DNA of 64,000 bases from DASUCS01 sp041166385 (GTDB lineage Bacteria; Actinomycetota; Acidimicrobiia; Acidimicrobiales; JACDCH01). The stretch covers positions 37,831 through 101,830 of the forward strand of contig JBEEFW010000021.1 of NCBI GenBank assembly GCA_041166385.1, read 5' to 3'. Numbering within the stretch: the stretch's first letter is position 1; every line of letters starts with the position of its first letter. The translations under genes were made by a program, and so were the position numbers. The notes beneath the pieces are model-generated. The model saw nothing but the letters and a program-made list of their open reading frames with translations. It was not told the DNA's origin and made no database searches. This document shows positions 32,269 through 43,359 of this stretch, one piece after another.

Positions 32269-33099
32269 GTGAGCGACAGCGGTACGACTGCACCCGACTG
32301 GTATCCCGATCCGTACGGTCGCCATGAGCTGCGCTACCACGACGGCGGCCAATGGACGGAGCACGTGTCGAGCCACGGGAAGCAGTCGGTGGATCAGCCG
32401 GGCGGTACGAGCCACGTACCGGTCGTCGAGCGCAAGACGGAGAAGGTGCAGCGCGACATGGCGAAGGTCGGCGTCCAGCCGGGCACCATGCAAGGCGGCG
32501 GCACGATCTTCACGGAGCCCGTGCTCGTCGTGAACCAGAAGGCCAAGCTGATCGAGATCAACAACGAGTACGCCATCTACGACCAGAACGGCACGCAGAT
32601 CGGCGCGGTGCGCCAGGTCGGTCAGAGCAAGGCCAAGAAGCTCATCCGGCTCGTGTCAGACGTCGACCAGTTCCTGACGCACAAGTTCCAGATCGTCGAC
32701 ATGCAGGGCAACGTGCAGCTCGCGATCACTCGCCCGGCGAAGCTGATGAAGTCGAAGGTGCTCGTGCAGGACGGCACCGGCAAAGAGCTCGGCTCGATCG
32801 TGCAACAGAACATGATCGGCAAGATCCATTTCGGACTGGAGTCCGGCGGCAACACCTACGGGTCGATCAACGCCGAGAACTGGCGGGCGTGGAACTTCAA
32901 CATCCAGGACCACGCCGGCAACGAAGTCGCCCGCATCACCAAGACGTGGGAAGGCCTGGCGAAGACGATGTTCACGACCGCCGACAACTACGTCGTGCAG
33001 ATCCACCGTCCGCTCGAGGAGCCGCTGCGCAGTCTCGTGGTCGCGGCCGGACTCGCCGTCGACACCGCGCTCAAACAGGATTCGCGCGGGCTCAACTAG
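32269..33099 (+). CDS. DUF2510 plus LURP-one/scramblase-like protein
   Basis: A 276-residue protein. The N-terminal 35 residues form the DUF2510 tryptophan motif (DWYPDPYGRHELRYHDGG, then QWTEHV). The remaining 200 residues resemble the LURP-one/phospholipid scramblase tubby-like barrel: LVVNQKAKLIEINNEY, YAIYDQNGTQIGAVRQVG and FNIQDHAGNEVARITK. No membrane helix is clear. GTG 32269 is preceded by GGAGGG at 7 bases, which beats the in-frame GTG 32254. It lies between nadB and nadC in sequence but without a clear link to NAD. Its end overlaps the convergent DUF983 gene by 8 bp. Confidence 0.75.
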   Translation: MSDSGTTAPDWYPDPYGRHELRYHDGGQWTEHVSSHGKQSVDQPGGTSHVPVVERKTEKVQRDMAKVGVQPGTMQGGGTIFTEPVLVVNQKAKLIEINNEYAIYDQNGTQIGAVRQVGQSKAKKLIRLVSDVDQFLTHKFQIVDMQGNVQLAITRPAKLMKSKVLVQDGTGKELGSIVQQNMIGKIHFGLESGGNTYGSINAENWRAWNFNIQDHAGNEVARITKTWEGLAKTMFTTADNYVVQIHRPLEEPLRSLVVAAGLAVDTALKQDSRGLN

Positions 33100-33520
33100 C
33101 GCTGCGCTGGTCGGGCTCGGCGTACAACAGCGCGTCTGCCTCTTCAACCGGCTCGAGCGGACGCGTCGCGAGGTCGATGGCCGCCCACACTGCCTTGGCG
33201 AACGGGTAGGTGATCACCGGCAGCACGATCGCGGTGGCGAATCCGACGAGGAGCGCCGGCCCGTAGCTCGCGTCGCCCTCCTGCGCGTTGGCGTAGACGA
33301 CGTAGACGAACAACTCGAAGACGATCACCACCGCGATGAACGAGTAGTTCACGAGGTACACCCCCGTGAAGAAGCCCTCCTCGCGCTCGTAGCGATACCC
33401 GCACGTCGGGCAGCGTTCCTTCAGTTTGAGCCACGACGAGAAGATGCCTTTGCCCCCACACCTGGGACACCGTCGCCGGACAGCCCTCCAGAGCAGCGTG
33501 CTTGTGGAGACGCGACTCAT
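33092..33520 (-). CDS. DUF983 zinc-ribbon membrane protein
   Basis: A 142-residue protein. RRRCPRCGGKGIF and ERCPTCGYRYEREEGFF form a four-cysteine zinc ribbon, followed by two membrane helices (about 60-82 and 92-112). This is the DUF983 arrangement. It is the only minus-strand gene inside the plus-strand cofactor cluster. Its ATG 33520 lies only 18 bp from the divergent nadC start, so both promoters must overlap coding sequence. Confidence 0.8.
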   Translation of the reverse strand: MSRVSTSTLLWRAVRRRCPRCGGKGIFSSWLKLKERCPTCGYRYEREEGFFTGVYLVNYSFIAVVIVFELFVYVVYANAQEGDASYGPALLVGFATAIVLPVITYPFAKAVWAAIDLATRPLEPVEEADALLYAEPDQRSAS

Positions 33521-33538
33521 CTCTGGCAGGCTGACCCA

Positions 33539-34399
33539 ATGCGCGCAAGCGTGCAACCCCCGATTGGCGCCGTTCGAACGGCGGTCGCGCGCGCCCTCGA
33601 GGAAGATCTGACCCCGCTGGGCGACATCACGTCGGGGCTCCTACCCGCAGGGATCATCGGCAATGCGGATTTCGTGGTGCGGACGCCTGGCGTGATCGCG
33701 GGAGTGGCCTGCGCGACCGAGACCTTCGCCCAGATCGACCCGACGGTCGTGGTCGATTGGGCGGTCGACGATGGCGAGGACGTCGACGCCAAGCAGGCCA
33801 TCGGCCATGTCACCGGTCCATTGGCGTCCATCCTCACTGCGGAGCGCACGGCGTTGAACTTCCTCGGACATCTGTCTGGTATCGCCACGCTCACCCACGA
33901 GCTCGTCGCCGCGACCGGGGGCGGCGCCCGCATCTGGGACACCCGCAAGACCACGCCGGGCCTGCGCGCGCTCGAGAAGGCCGCGGTACGCGCCGGCGGC
34001 GGTGCGAACCACCGGGGCAACCTGTCCGACTGGGTCTTGTTGAAGGACAACCACCTCACGGTCCTGGGCATCGACGAGGCGGTGCGACTCGCGCGCGAAC
34101 GCTGGCCGGCGCGGACAGTGCACGTCGAGTGTGACTCGCTCGATCAGGTCGCCCAGGCTCTGCGCGCCGGCGCCGATGCGTTGCTGCTCGACAACATGAC
34201 GCCCGATGAGGTGCGCAGCTGCGTCGAGCTGGCGAACGACACAGGAGACCCGCGCCCGCTGCTCGAGGTGAGCGGCGGCATCACTCGTGAAACGGCAGGG
34301 GCCTTCGCTCGCGCCGGCGTCGACTGCATCTCGGTCGGCGCTATCACCAACAGCGCGCCCGTATTGGACATCGGACTGGACATCGAGGTCGACTCCTAG
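33539..34399 (+). CDS. nadC: Nicotinate-nucleotide diphosphorylase (quinolinate phosphoribosyltransferase)
   Basis: A 286-residue type II PRTase making nicotinate mononucleotide from quinolinate and PRPP. EEDLTPLGDITSGLL, AERTALNFLGHLSGIAT, WDTRKTTPGLRALEKAAV, GGANHRGNLSDWVLLKDNH and LEVSGGITRETA are canonical. The start is ATG 33539; a GTG at 33551 is possible. The TAG stop overlaps the GTG of coaX. Confidence 0.95.
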   Translation: MRASVQPPIGAVRTAVARALEEDLTPLGDITSGLLPAGIIGNADFVVRTPGVIAGVACATETFAQIDPTVVVDWAVDDGEDVDAKQAIGHVTGPLASILTAERTALNFLGHLSGIATLTHELVAATGGGARIWDTRKTTPGLRALEKAAVRAGGGANHRGNLSDWVLLKDNHLTVLGIDEAVRLARERWPARTVHVECDSLDQVAQALRAGADALLLDNMTPDEVRSCVELANDTGDPRPLLEVSGGITRETAGAFARAGVDCISVGAITNSAPVLDIGLDIEVDS

Positions 34400-35202
34400 T
34401 GCTACTCGCAATCGACGTTGGCAACACCCAGACCGTCATCGGTCTGTACGGCAAGGACGATGGCAACGCGACCGGCACGGGCGCCGAGCGCGATCTCATG
34501 GACCACTGGCGTATCGCCACGTCAGCCGAGCGCACCTCCGACGAGCTCGCGCTGCTCGTGCAGGAGTTCCTCGGCTTCCACGGCTTCAGCTTCGATGAGG
34601 ACGTCGACGGCGTCGCGCTCTGCTCGTCGGTGCCGAGCATCACCGCGGCCGTCCGCGAGATGACCGACCGCTACTTCGGCTTCCCCGCGATCGTCGTCGA
34701 GCCTGGCGTGAAGACCGGGATGCCGATCCTCTACGACAACCCCAAGCAGGTCGGCCCCGATCGCATCGCCGACGCGCTCGCGGCGTACGACCTCTACGGC
34801 GGTCCCACGATCGTGATCGACTTCGGAACGGCCACCACACTCGAGGCCATATCCGCGAAGGGCGAGTACCTCGGTGGCGCGATCCTGCCGGGCGTCGAGA
34901 TCAGCATGGACGCGTTGTACGGCCGCGCGGCAGCGTTGTTTCGTGTCGAGATGGTTGAGCCCCGCAGCGTGATCGGCAAGAACACCACCGAGTCGATGCA
35001 GTCCGGCGCGCTGTATGGCTTCGCCGCGCAAGTCGACGGCATCTGCGCGCGGATGATGAAGGAGCTCGGCGAGTGCACGGTGGTGGCGACGGGCGGCCTG
35101 GCCGCGTTGATCGCGCCGTTCTCCGACGCCATCCAGTACCACGAGCCGTGGCTGACGCTCCACGGCCTTCGCCTGATCTTCGAGAAGAACTCGCCCGCTT
35201 GA
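34399..35202 (+). CDS. coaX: Type III pantothenate kinase
   Basis: A 267-residue ASKHA-fold kinase phosphorylating pantothenate, the first step of CoA synthesis. Motifs: LLAIDVGNTQTVIGLY (phosphate 1), QVGPDRIADALAAYD, VIDFGTATTLEAI (phosphate 2) and AILPGVEISMDAL. It starts at GTG 34399. The C-terminal LTLHGLRLIFEKN is coding in this frame while lysS probably already begins in another, giving a long overlap. Confidence 0.95.
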   Translation: MLLAIDVGNTQTVIGLYGKDDGNATGTGAERDLMDHWRIATSAERTSDELALLVQEFLGFHGFSFDEDVDGVALCSSVPSITAAVREMTDRYFGFPAIVVEPGVKTGMPILYDNPKQVGPDRIADALAAYDLYGGPTIVIDFGTATTLEAISAKGEYLGGAILPGVEISMDALYGRAAALFRVEMVEPRSVIGKNTTESMQSGALYGFAAQVDGICARMMKELGECTVVATGGLAALIAPFSDAIQYHEPWLTLHGLRLIFEKNSPA

Positions 35203-36605
35203 ATCAGATTCCGTATCGCTTCGACCCCGACGCCACGGCCGCCGAGCTGCAGGCCGAGTACGCCGCGCTCGAACCCGGATCGGAGACGGATCGGCGCGTG
35301 ACGGTGGCCGGTCGGCTGATGCTGCGTCGTGTGCAGGGCAAGCTCGCGTTCGGCACCCTGCAGGACGGCACCGGTCGCATCCAACTCTTTGCGCCGGTGC
35401 AGACCACCCCTCGTTTCGACGAGTTCACGTCGCTGTCGCTGGGGGACTGGATCGGCGTGTCGGGCGTGATCATGACCACCCGGCGCGGTGAGCTGTCGGT
35501 GAAGGTCGACGACTGGACGTTGCTCGCCGAGGCCAAGCGCCAGTTCCCCGACAAGTGGCACGGCATCAACGATCCCGACACGCGCTATCGCCAGCGGTAC
35601 GTCGACCTGTGGGTCACCGACGAGGCCCGGCACACGCTGCTGCTGCGCAGCAAGGTTGTGTCGTTGATCCGGCGGTGGCTCGAGGAACGCGGTTTCATCG
35701 AGGTCGAGACGCCGATCTTCCACCCGATCCCTGGTGGCGCGACCGCGAAGCCGTTCATCACGCACCACAACGCGCTCGACATGGACGTGTACCTACGCAT
35801 CGCGCCCGAGCTGTATCTCAAGCGCCTGGTCGTCGGTGGGTTCGAGAAGGTCTTCGAGATCGGTCGTGTGTTTCGCAACGAAGGACTCGGCTATCGCTGG
35901 AACCCCGAGTTCACGATGCTCGAGCTCTACCAGGCGTACGCCGATTACACCGACATGATGAAGCTCACCGAGGAACTTGTCGCCCATCTCGCGACTGAAC
36001 TGTGCGGGACGACATCGCTGCCGTACCTCGGCAAGACCATCGAGCTCGCGCCGCCATGGCGGCGAGCCACGATGAGCGAGCTGATCGAGGAGCAGATCGG
36101 TAGGTACGTCGATCTGCGGACGCCGATCGACGAACTGCACGCGCTGTGCAACGAGTACGGCGTGCCCTACGACGAGAACGACGGGCCGGGCAAGCTCATC
36201 CTCGAGTTGTATGAGAAGACGACGGAAGCGGAACTGTGGGGTCCGGTGTTCGTCACCGACTACCCCCAAGAGGTCTCGCCACTCGCGCGGCCGCACCGCG
36301 AGAAGGAGGGCTACGTCGAGCGGTTCGAACCGATCATCGCCGGCCGCGAGATCGGCAACGCGTTCTCGGAGTTGATCGACCCGGAGGTGCAGCGCGCCAA
36401 CTTCGACGCGCAGGCGGCGCGCAAGGCCGCCGGGGACGAAGAGGCGCAGCCGGTCGATCACGACTACCTACGAGCGCTCGAATACGGATTGCCCCCCACA
36501 GGCGGGCTCGGCATCGGCATCGACCGGTTGGTGATGTTGCTGGCCGACGTGCCCACGATCCGCGACGTCATCCTGTTCCCCACCTTGAGGCCCGAACAAC
36601 TGTGA
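35148..36605 (+). CDS. lysS: Lysyl-tRNA synthetase, class II
   Basis: A class II synthetase of about 485 residues. An OB-fold anticodon domain (VTVAGRLMLRRVQGK, FGTLQDGTGRIQLF) is followed by the catalytic core with GGATAKPFITHHNALD, RVFRNEGLGYRWNPEFTMLE and GLGIGIDRLVMLL. The start is uncertain. TTG 35199 overlaps the coaX stop, but the preceding residues DLREELARLNQIPYRFD look like a genuine LysS N-terminus. I therefore favour GTG 35148, overlapping coaX by 55 bp. Confidence 0.94.
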   Translation: MADAPRPSPDLREELARLNQIPYRFDPDATAAELQAEYAALEPGSETDRRVTVAGRLMLRRVQGKLAFGTLQDGTGRIQLFAPVQTTPRFDEFTSLSLGDWIGVSGVIMTTRRGELSVKVDDWTLLAEAKRQFPDKWHGINDPDTRYRQRYVDLWVTDEARHTLLLRSKVVSLIRRWLEERGFIEVETPIFHPIPGGATAKPFITHHNALDMDVYLRIAPELYLKRLVVGGFEKVFEIGRVFRNEGLGYRWNPEFTMLELYQAYADYTDMMKLTEELVAHLATELCGTTSLPYLGKTIELAPPWRRATMSELIEEQIGRYVDLRTPIDELHALCNEYGVPYDENDGPGKLILELYEKTTEAELWGPVFVTDYPQEVSPLARPHREKEGYVERFEPIIAGREIGNAFSELIDPEVQRANFDAQAARKAAGDEEAQPVDHDYLRALEYGLPPTGGLGIGIDRLVMLLADVPTIRDVILFPTLRPEQL

Positions 36606-37567
36606 GAGTGCTGGTCACCGGGATGGGTGCCGAGATCGGCACGCGTGTCACCAACCTGCTGGAGGCGGACGAACGGGTCGACGACATCCTCGGCGTCGAC
36701 ATCGACCCGCCGCGGCGTCGTCTGCATCGTGCGGAGTTTCGCCGGGTTGATCCGCGCGACCGACGCAAGCTCGTGAAGATCGTTCGCGACTTCGACCCCA
36801 CCGCGGTCGTGCACCTCGGCGTCTACGAGCCCAACGCGCGGTGTGGTCCGGCGCTCGCCCGCGAACTGACGCATCACATGACGGTGACCGCTCTCGGCGC
36901 CGCGGCCGAGAGCGAGAGTCTCGACCGCATCGTCGTTCGCTCTGGCATCGAGGTCTACGGGCGCGGCCGCGGCGCGGCCACCCGCCCCGACGAATCGATC
37001 GCGCCGGCTCCCACCTCACCGTTCGGCCGGTCGATGCTCGAGGTCGAGAACGCCGCACGCGAGATCGGTCTGGTCGCGAGTGCCGCGGTGACCGCCGTGC
37101 GGTGCGCGCCGATCGTCGGACCGCACATGGCCAGCCCACTCGGGCGGTTGTTACGACTTCCCATCGTGCCGGTGGGTGCGTTGTCGGACCTGCCGTTCTC
37201 GTTGCTGCACGAACGGGATGCCGCGCTTGCGTTCGCCCGCGCGCTCGAGTGCGGCTTCGACGGTCCGGTGAACGTCGTCGCTCCCGGAGCGGTCACGCCG
37301 ATGCAGGCGGCGCGCATCGGCGGACGCGGCATCCTTCCTGCGCTCGGGCCCTCGTGGCTCGCGGCCCGCCTGCTCACCGAATTGCTCGGCGCGCCGTTGC
37401 CGGCGCACGTGCGCGAGCTGCTCGTGCGGGGCCGCACCGCTGACGGATCGCTCGCCGAGAAGGCGATCGGCGTCAAACCAGAGATCACCACGCCAGACGT
37501 GATCAAGGACCTGTTCGAGTGGGCCACGGTCACCTACTTGCGGCCGACATCCGAGGAAGCAGCGTGA
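36602..37567 (+). CDS. NAD-dependent epimerase/dehydratase family protein
   Basis: A 321-residue short-chain reductase. VRVLVTGMGAEIGTRV is a variant of the Gly-rich NAD motif, VVHLGVYEPN follows, and the catalytic region shows RSGIEVYG with a downstream SPFGRSMLEVE, where the expected YxxxK is not obvious. In mycobacteria a galE2-like gene is likewise paired with an acyltransferase gene. It starts at GTG 36602 with a GTGA overlap with lysS. Substrate unknown. Confidence 0.83.
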   Translation: MRVLVTGMGAEIGTRVTNLLEADERVDDILGVDIDPPRRRLHRAEFRRVDPRDRRKLVKIVRDFDPTAVVHLGVYEPNARCGPALARELTHHMTVTALGAAAESESLDRIVVRSGIEVYGRGRGAATRPDESIAPAPTSPFGRSMLEVENAAREIGLVASAAVTAVRCAPIVGPHMASPLGRLLRLPIVPVGALSDLPFSLLHERDAALAFARALECGFDGPVNVVAPGAVTPMQAARIGGRGILPALGPSWLAARLLTELLGAPLPAHVRELLVRGRTADGSLAEKAIGVKPEITTPDVIKDLFEWATVTYLRPTSEEAA

Positions 37568-38199
37568 CGGAAGCATCGTTGCTTCGTCGACGCTTCGACG
37601 GCTCGTACACGGTCGACGAGTGGGGTCTCGACACCGACCTCGTGCAGCTCGTGTCGCCCGCGCTCGCCGTTCGCTGGCAGGTGACCGTCGAAGGCGCCGA
37701 GGCGCTGCCCACTAACGGTCCTGCGTTGTTGGTCTTCAACCGTCGGTTCGGTTTCTCCGAGCCGTTCATCGTGTCGCGCGGCATCCGTCAGGCCACGAGT
37801 CGCTACCTGCGCGTGACCGGTGCGCCCGACATCGCGCCGGTCGGACCCGCGCTGCGGCGCCTCGGCGCGGTGCTCGCCCGACCTGATGAGGTTGCCGGGT
37901 TGCTGCGCGCCGATCACCTCGTGGCGGTGGCGCTCGCGACTTCCGCCCGCCACCAGCAGCTCGCCGGTACCGCGCCGGCCGAATTGCTGGCGCCCGCGCT
38001 CGCGACCGGTGCACAGGTCTTCCCGGTCGCGGTCACCGGCCGCGAACTCGGGCGCCGCTGGCGCCTGGTGATCGGCCCGGCGGTCGAGCACCCGACCAGC
38101 CGTGGCCCGCTCGCGGCCGAAGAGCTCGGCGATCGGGTGCGGTCCGGCGTGCAAGCGCTGCTCGACGATGCCTTCCCACCAGGACTGTTCCGGAGCTAG
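37564..38199 (+). CDS. Lysophospholipid acyltransferase-like protein with altered motif
   Basis: A 211-residue PlsC-fold protein. The segment ALLVFNRRFGFSEPF sits where the acyltransferase motif I NHxxxxD is expected, but His and Asp are replaced (N-R-R-F-G-F-S-E). Later VGPALRRLGAVLARPDE and GAQVFPVAVTG match motifs II/III and IV in position. It may be inactive or use other chemistry. GTG 37564 overlaps the epimerase stop by 4 bp. Family assignment rests on context and motif positions. Confidence 0.65.
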   Translation: MTEASLLRRRFDGSYTVDEWGLDTDLVQLVSPALAVRWQVTVEGAEALPTNGPALLVFNRRFGFSEPFIVSRGIRQATSRYLRVTGAPDIAPVGPALRRLGAVLARPDEVAGLLRADHLVAVALATSARHQQLAGTAPAELLAPALATGAQVFPVAVTGRELGRRWRLVIGPAVEHPTSRGPLAAEELGDRVRSGVQALLDDAFPPGLFRS

Positions 38200-38205
38200 A
38201 CGACC

Positions 38206-39030
38206 ATGCCCTACGCGCTGTCAGACGACGGCATCCGCCTCCACTACGACACCTTCGGCCGCCGGAACGGCGAACCGGTGCTGCTCATCCAAGGTCTCGG
38301 CGCCGATTCGCGCGGTTGGCTCCTGCAACGTGGCGCGATCGGGCGGCACTATCGCGGCATCGTCTTCGACAACCGAGGCGTCGGTCGTAGCGACAAGCCC
38401 GTTGGCTCCTACGACCTCGAACAGATGGCGGCCGACGCAGTCGCAGTGCTCGATGCGGCCGGGGTGGACTCTGCCCACGTCGTCGGCGCATCGATGGGCG
38501 GGGTTCTCGCGCAGATCATGGCGGTGCGACATCCCGAGCGCGTGCGGTCGCTCGTGCTTGCGTGCACGGCGTGCCGCCATCTTGGGTGGCGTCGCGAGTT
38601 GCTGGAGGACTGGGCCGCGCTCGCGCAGGCGCAGGGCATGCGGGCGTTCGCCTCGGAGAACATGCGGTGGTTGGTCGGGCCTCGCGCGCTGCGACGGTTC
38701 TGGCCGGCGTTCGGTGCGCTGACCCCGCTGGCGATCAGTGCGCCGGCGCACTCATTCGTCTCACAAGTGAACGCGATCCTCGACATGGACGACTCGGTGC
38801 GTGAGTTGTTGCACACGGTCACGGCGCCGACGCTCGTGCTCGTCGGGAGCCAGGACATCCTCACGCCGCAAGCGGATTCAGAAGAGATCGCCGAGCTCAT
38901 CCCCGACGCTGAGCTCGCGGTCGTACAAGGCGGCGCCCACGGCTTCATGGTCGAAGCCTTCGGCGCCTTCAACAAGCTCGTGCTGCAGTTCCTCGAACGT
39001 GTGACGGCGGAGCAGGCGACCGCCGCCTGA
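38206..39030 (+). CDS. Alpha/beta hydrolase
   Basis: A 274-residue hydrolase with an intact triad: Ser in VVGASMGGVLAQ, Asp in VGSQDILTP and His in QGGAHGFMVE. The oxyanion-hole region LLIQGLGADSRGW and FDNRGVGRSDKP place it with 3-oxoadipate enol-lactonase-like esterases. Substrate unknown. ATG 38206 is 6 bp after the acyltransferase. It abuts the convergent DUF4389 gene with no spare base between the stops. Confidence 0.88.
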   Translation: MPYALSDDGIRLHYDTFGRRNGEPVLLIQGLGADSRGWLLQRGAIGRHYRGIVFDNRGVGRSDKPVGSYDLEQMAADAVAVLDAAGVDSAHVVGASMGGVLAQIMAVRHPERVRSLVLACTACRHLGWRRELLEDWAALAQAQGMRAFASENMRWLVGPRALRRFWPAFGALTPLAISAPAHSFVSQVNAILDMDDSVRELLHTVTAPTLVLVGSQDILTPQADSEEIAELIPDAELAVVQGGAHGFMVEAFGAFNKLVLQFLERVTAEQATAA

Positions 39031-39699
39031 TCACTCCGGGCTGATCGGCGGCTTCTCGTCCGACAGCAGCAGATAGGCCTGCACACGCACGTTCTGCCGG
39101 AACACTTTCACGATGAAGTCACGGTTGCTGTCCGACCACGTGCCCGTGAACAGCACCTGGAAGAACCCGATGAACAGAAAAACCGATGCTGCGATGCCGT
39201 AGAGCCACAGCACGATGAAGTGCGGGATGGCCAGAATCCATTTGTAGAGCGGGCCCCAGCGTGTGAGGTGCTGCGCTCGCGGGATCGACAAGCGGGCGGG
39301 ATCGTCGCCAGGGTCGTACTCGGTGCCGACCAGCGCGTACTTCGGACTGTCGTTGCGCATGAACTCCGCGTACGTCGTGACGCGCCACGAGTAACGCAGG
39401 AACTTGACGATGAACTGATGCGTGCCCTCGCTGATCTGCTCGGTGAACAACACCTGGAAGAACGCGATGATGAAGTAGACGTACGCCGCGATGCCGTAGA
39501 TGAACAGCATGAAGAAGTGCGGGATGGCGAGCAGCCACGAGACCAGCGGGCGCCAGTTCTGGACCTCGAGCGGGCCGTTGAAGCTGACCTCGATCCCGCC
39601 CGACGGAGCCGCGTAGGCCGGTGCCGCGTCGCCCTGCGGTGGATACCAGTTGCCGTCGGAGGCTTGCCACCAGCCGGGACCTTGCGGTTGTGCGCTCAT
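39031..39699 (-). CDS. Tandem DUF4389 membrane protein
   Basis: A 222-residue protein. The start GPGWWQASDGNWYPP is a DUF2510-like tryptophan motif. The body has two similar halves of about 85 residues. Each contains an AIPHF turn, a membrane helix (MLFIYGIAAYVYFIIAFFQV; VLWLYGIAASVFLFIGFFQV), LFTE/LFTG and then a strand with Phe-Ile-Val-Lys (QFIVKFLR; DFIVKVFR). This is an internal duplication of the DUF4389 unit. Function unknown. Confidence 0.82.
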   Translation of the reverse strand: MSAQPQGPGWWQASDGNWYPPQGDAAPAYAAPSGGIEVSFNGPLEVQNWRPLVSWLLAIPHFFMLFIYGIAAYVYFIIAFFQVLFTEQISEGTHQFIVKFLRYSWRVTTYAEFMRNDSPKYALVGTEYDPGDDPARLSIPRAQHLTRWGPLYKWILAIPHFIVLWLYGIAASVFLFIGFFQVLFTGTWSDSNRDFIVKVFRQNVRVQAYLLLSDEKPPISPE

Positions 39700-39738
39700 G
39701 GTCCGATCCTTTCACGCATCGAACGGGCGCACCCGGGA

Positions 39739-40686
39739 TCACGATGTGGGCGCGACAGCCTCCACGCGTGCGAACAACTCGTCGACCGCGCCGCGGAGCC
39801 ATGAGGCTCCGTCACTGTCTCGGAATGAGTCGAGTGAGCTGATCGCGCCTGCGGCGTAGTCACGAGCCGTGCCGAGCGCGCCTGCGACCGCGCCATCCGA
39901 GCGGACGGCCGACAACGCGGCGTCGAGCTCCGCCCCTTCTATCGGCGCGCCGAGCCGTTCGCGCAAGCCGTCGCCGCTGGACAGTGCCCGGAGCACGGGC
40001 AGTGTGTAGACGCCTTCGACGAGGTCGTGTCCGGCGGGCTTGCCCAACTCGGCCTCGGTGGCGGTCACGTCGAGCACGTCGTCGACGATCTGGAACGCCA
40101 TGCCGTACGCCAGCCCGAACTCCGTGAGCGCGTCGATCTGCTCGCGAGGCAATCCGCCGACGATGGCCCCGATGCGGCAGGCGGTGGCGAACAGGGAGGC
40201 CGTCTTGCCTTCGATCGCCGAGAAGTACGCCGCCTCGGTCCGGTCGACGTTGTACGCGGTGCGCAGCTCGCCGACCTCGCCTTCGCACAGCCGGCCGATG
40301 GTGGCGGCCAGGAGGGCCGCGACCTCGGTGCCCAGCGATGCCGCGATCTCCGACGCCCGAGCGAGCAGGAAGTCGCCGGCCAGGATCGCCGTGAGGTTGC
40401 CCCACCGGGCGTTGACGCTCTCGACCGTGCGCCGGGTCGGGGCCTCGTCGATGACGTCGTCGTGATACAGCGAGCCGAGGTGCACGAGCTCGACGGCCAC
40501 GCCGCCCCGCACCACATCGTCGCTCACCTCGGCGCCGGCGGCCGAGGCCGCGGCGATGGCGAACAGCGGCCGAACCCGCTTCCCACCAGCGAGGATGAGA
40601 TGGCTGGCGATCTCCGTGAGGTACGCGTCCTCGCTGCGTACGGCGTCGCGCAGGGTGTCTTCGACCCGCGAGCGCCAAGCGTCCAT
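39739..40686 (-). CDS. Polyprenyl diphosphate synthase
   Basis: A 315-residue trans-prenyltransferase. The first aspartate motif is SLYHDDVIDEAPTRR and the second FQIVDDVLDVT. GGKRVRPLFAIAAA and EGKTASLF complete the pattern. The residues before the first motif are small, compatible with a long-chain product (C30-C50) such as the menaquinone side chain, but length cannot be fixed by eye. The start is ATG 40686, the clpC promoter region lying just upstream and divergent. Confidence 0.92.
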   Translation of the reverse strand: MDAWRSRVEDTLRDAVRSEDAYLTEIASHLILAGGKRVRPLFAIAAASAAGAEVSDDVVRGGVAVELVHLGSLYHDDVIDEAPTRRTVESVNARWGNLTAILAGDFLLARASEIAASLGTEVAALLAATIGRLCEGEVGELRTAYNVDRTEAAYFSAIEGKTASLFATACRIGAIVGGLPREQIDALTEFGLAYGMAFQIVDDVLDVTATEAELGKPAGHDLVEGVYTLPVLRALSSGDGLRERLGAPIEGAELDAALSAVRSDGAVAGALGTARDYAAGAISSLDSFRDSDGASWLRGAVDELFARVEAVAPTS

Positions 40687-40815
40687 GGCAGGCGAGGCTA
40701 GACAACGTCCCAGTTGAGCGACCAACCCGGATTTCTTGCCTCAGTTGCCTACATGGCAGGCCGATAGGTCACGGGTAGACTCACGCCACTACGAACCCCG
40801 CCAGGGGAGGCGATC
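40687..40815. promoter_or_regulatory. Divergent upstream region of clpC and prenyl synthase
   Basis: 129 bp without a gene. On the plus strand TAGACT at 40776-40781, preceded by GGG, is a plausible -10 element, but no good -35 lies 16-18 bases before it. No CIRCE, HAIR or CtsR-type repeat is recognisable. AGGGGAGG (40803-40810) is the clpC ribosome-binding site. Confidence 0.3.
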
Positions 40816-43347
<2,532 letters not shown>

Positions 43348-43359
43348 TCGAGCAACAAC

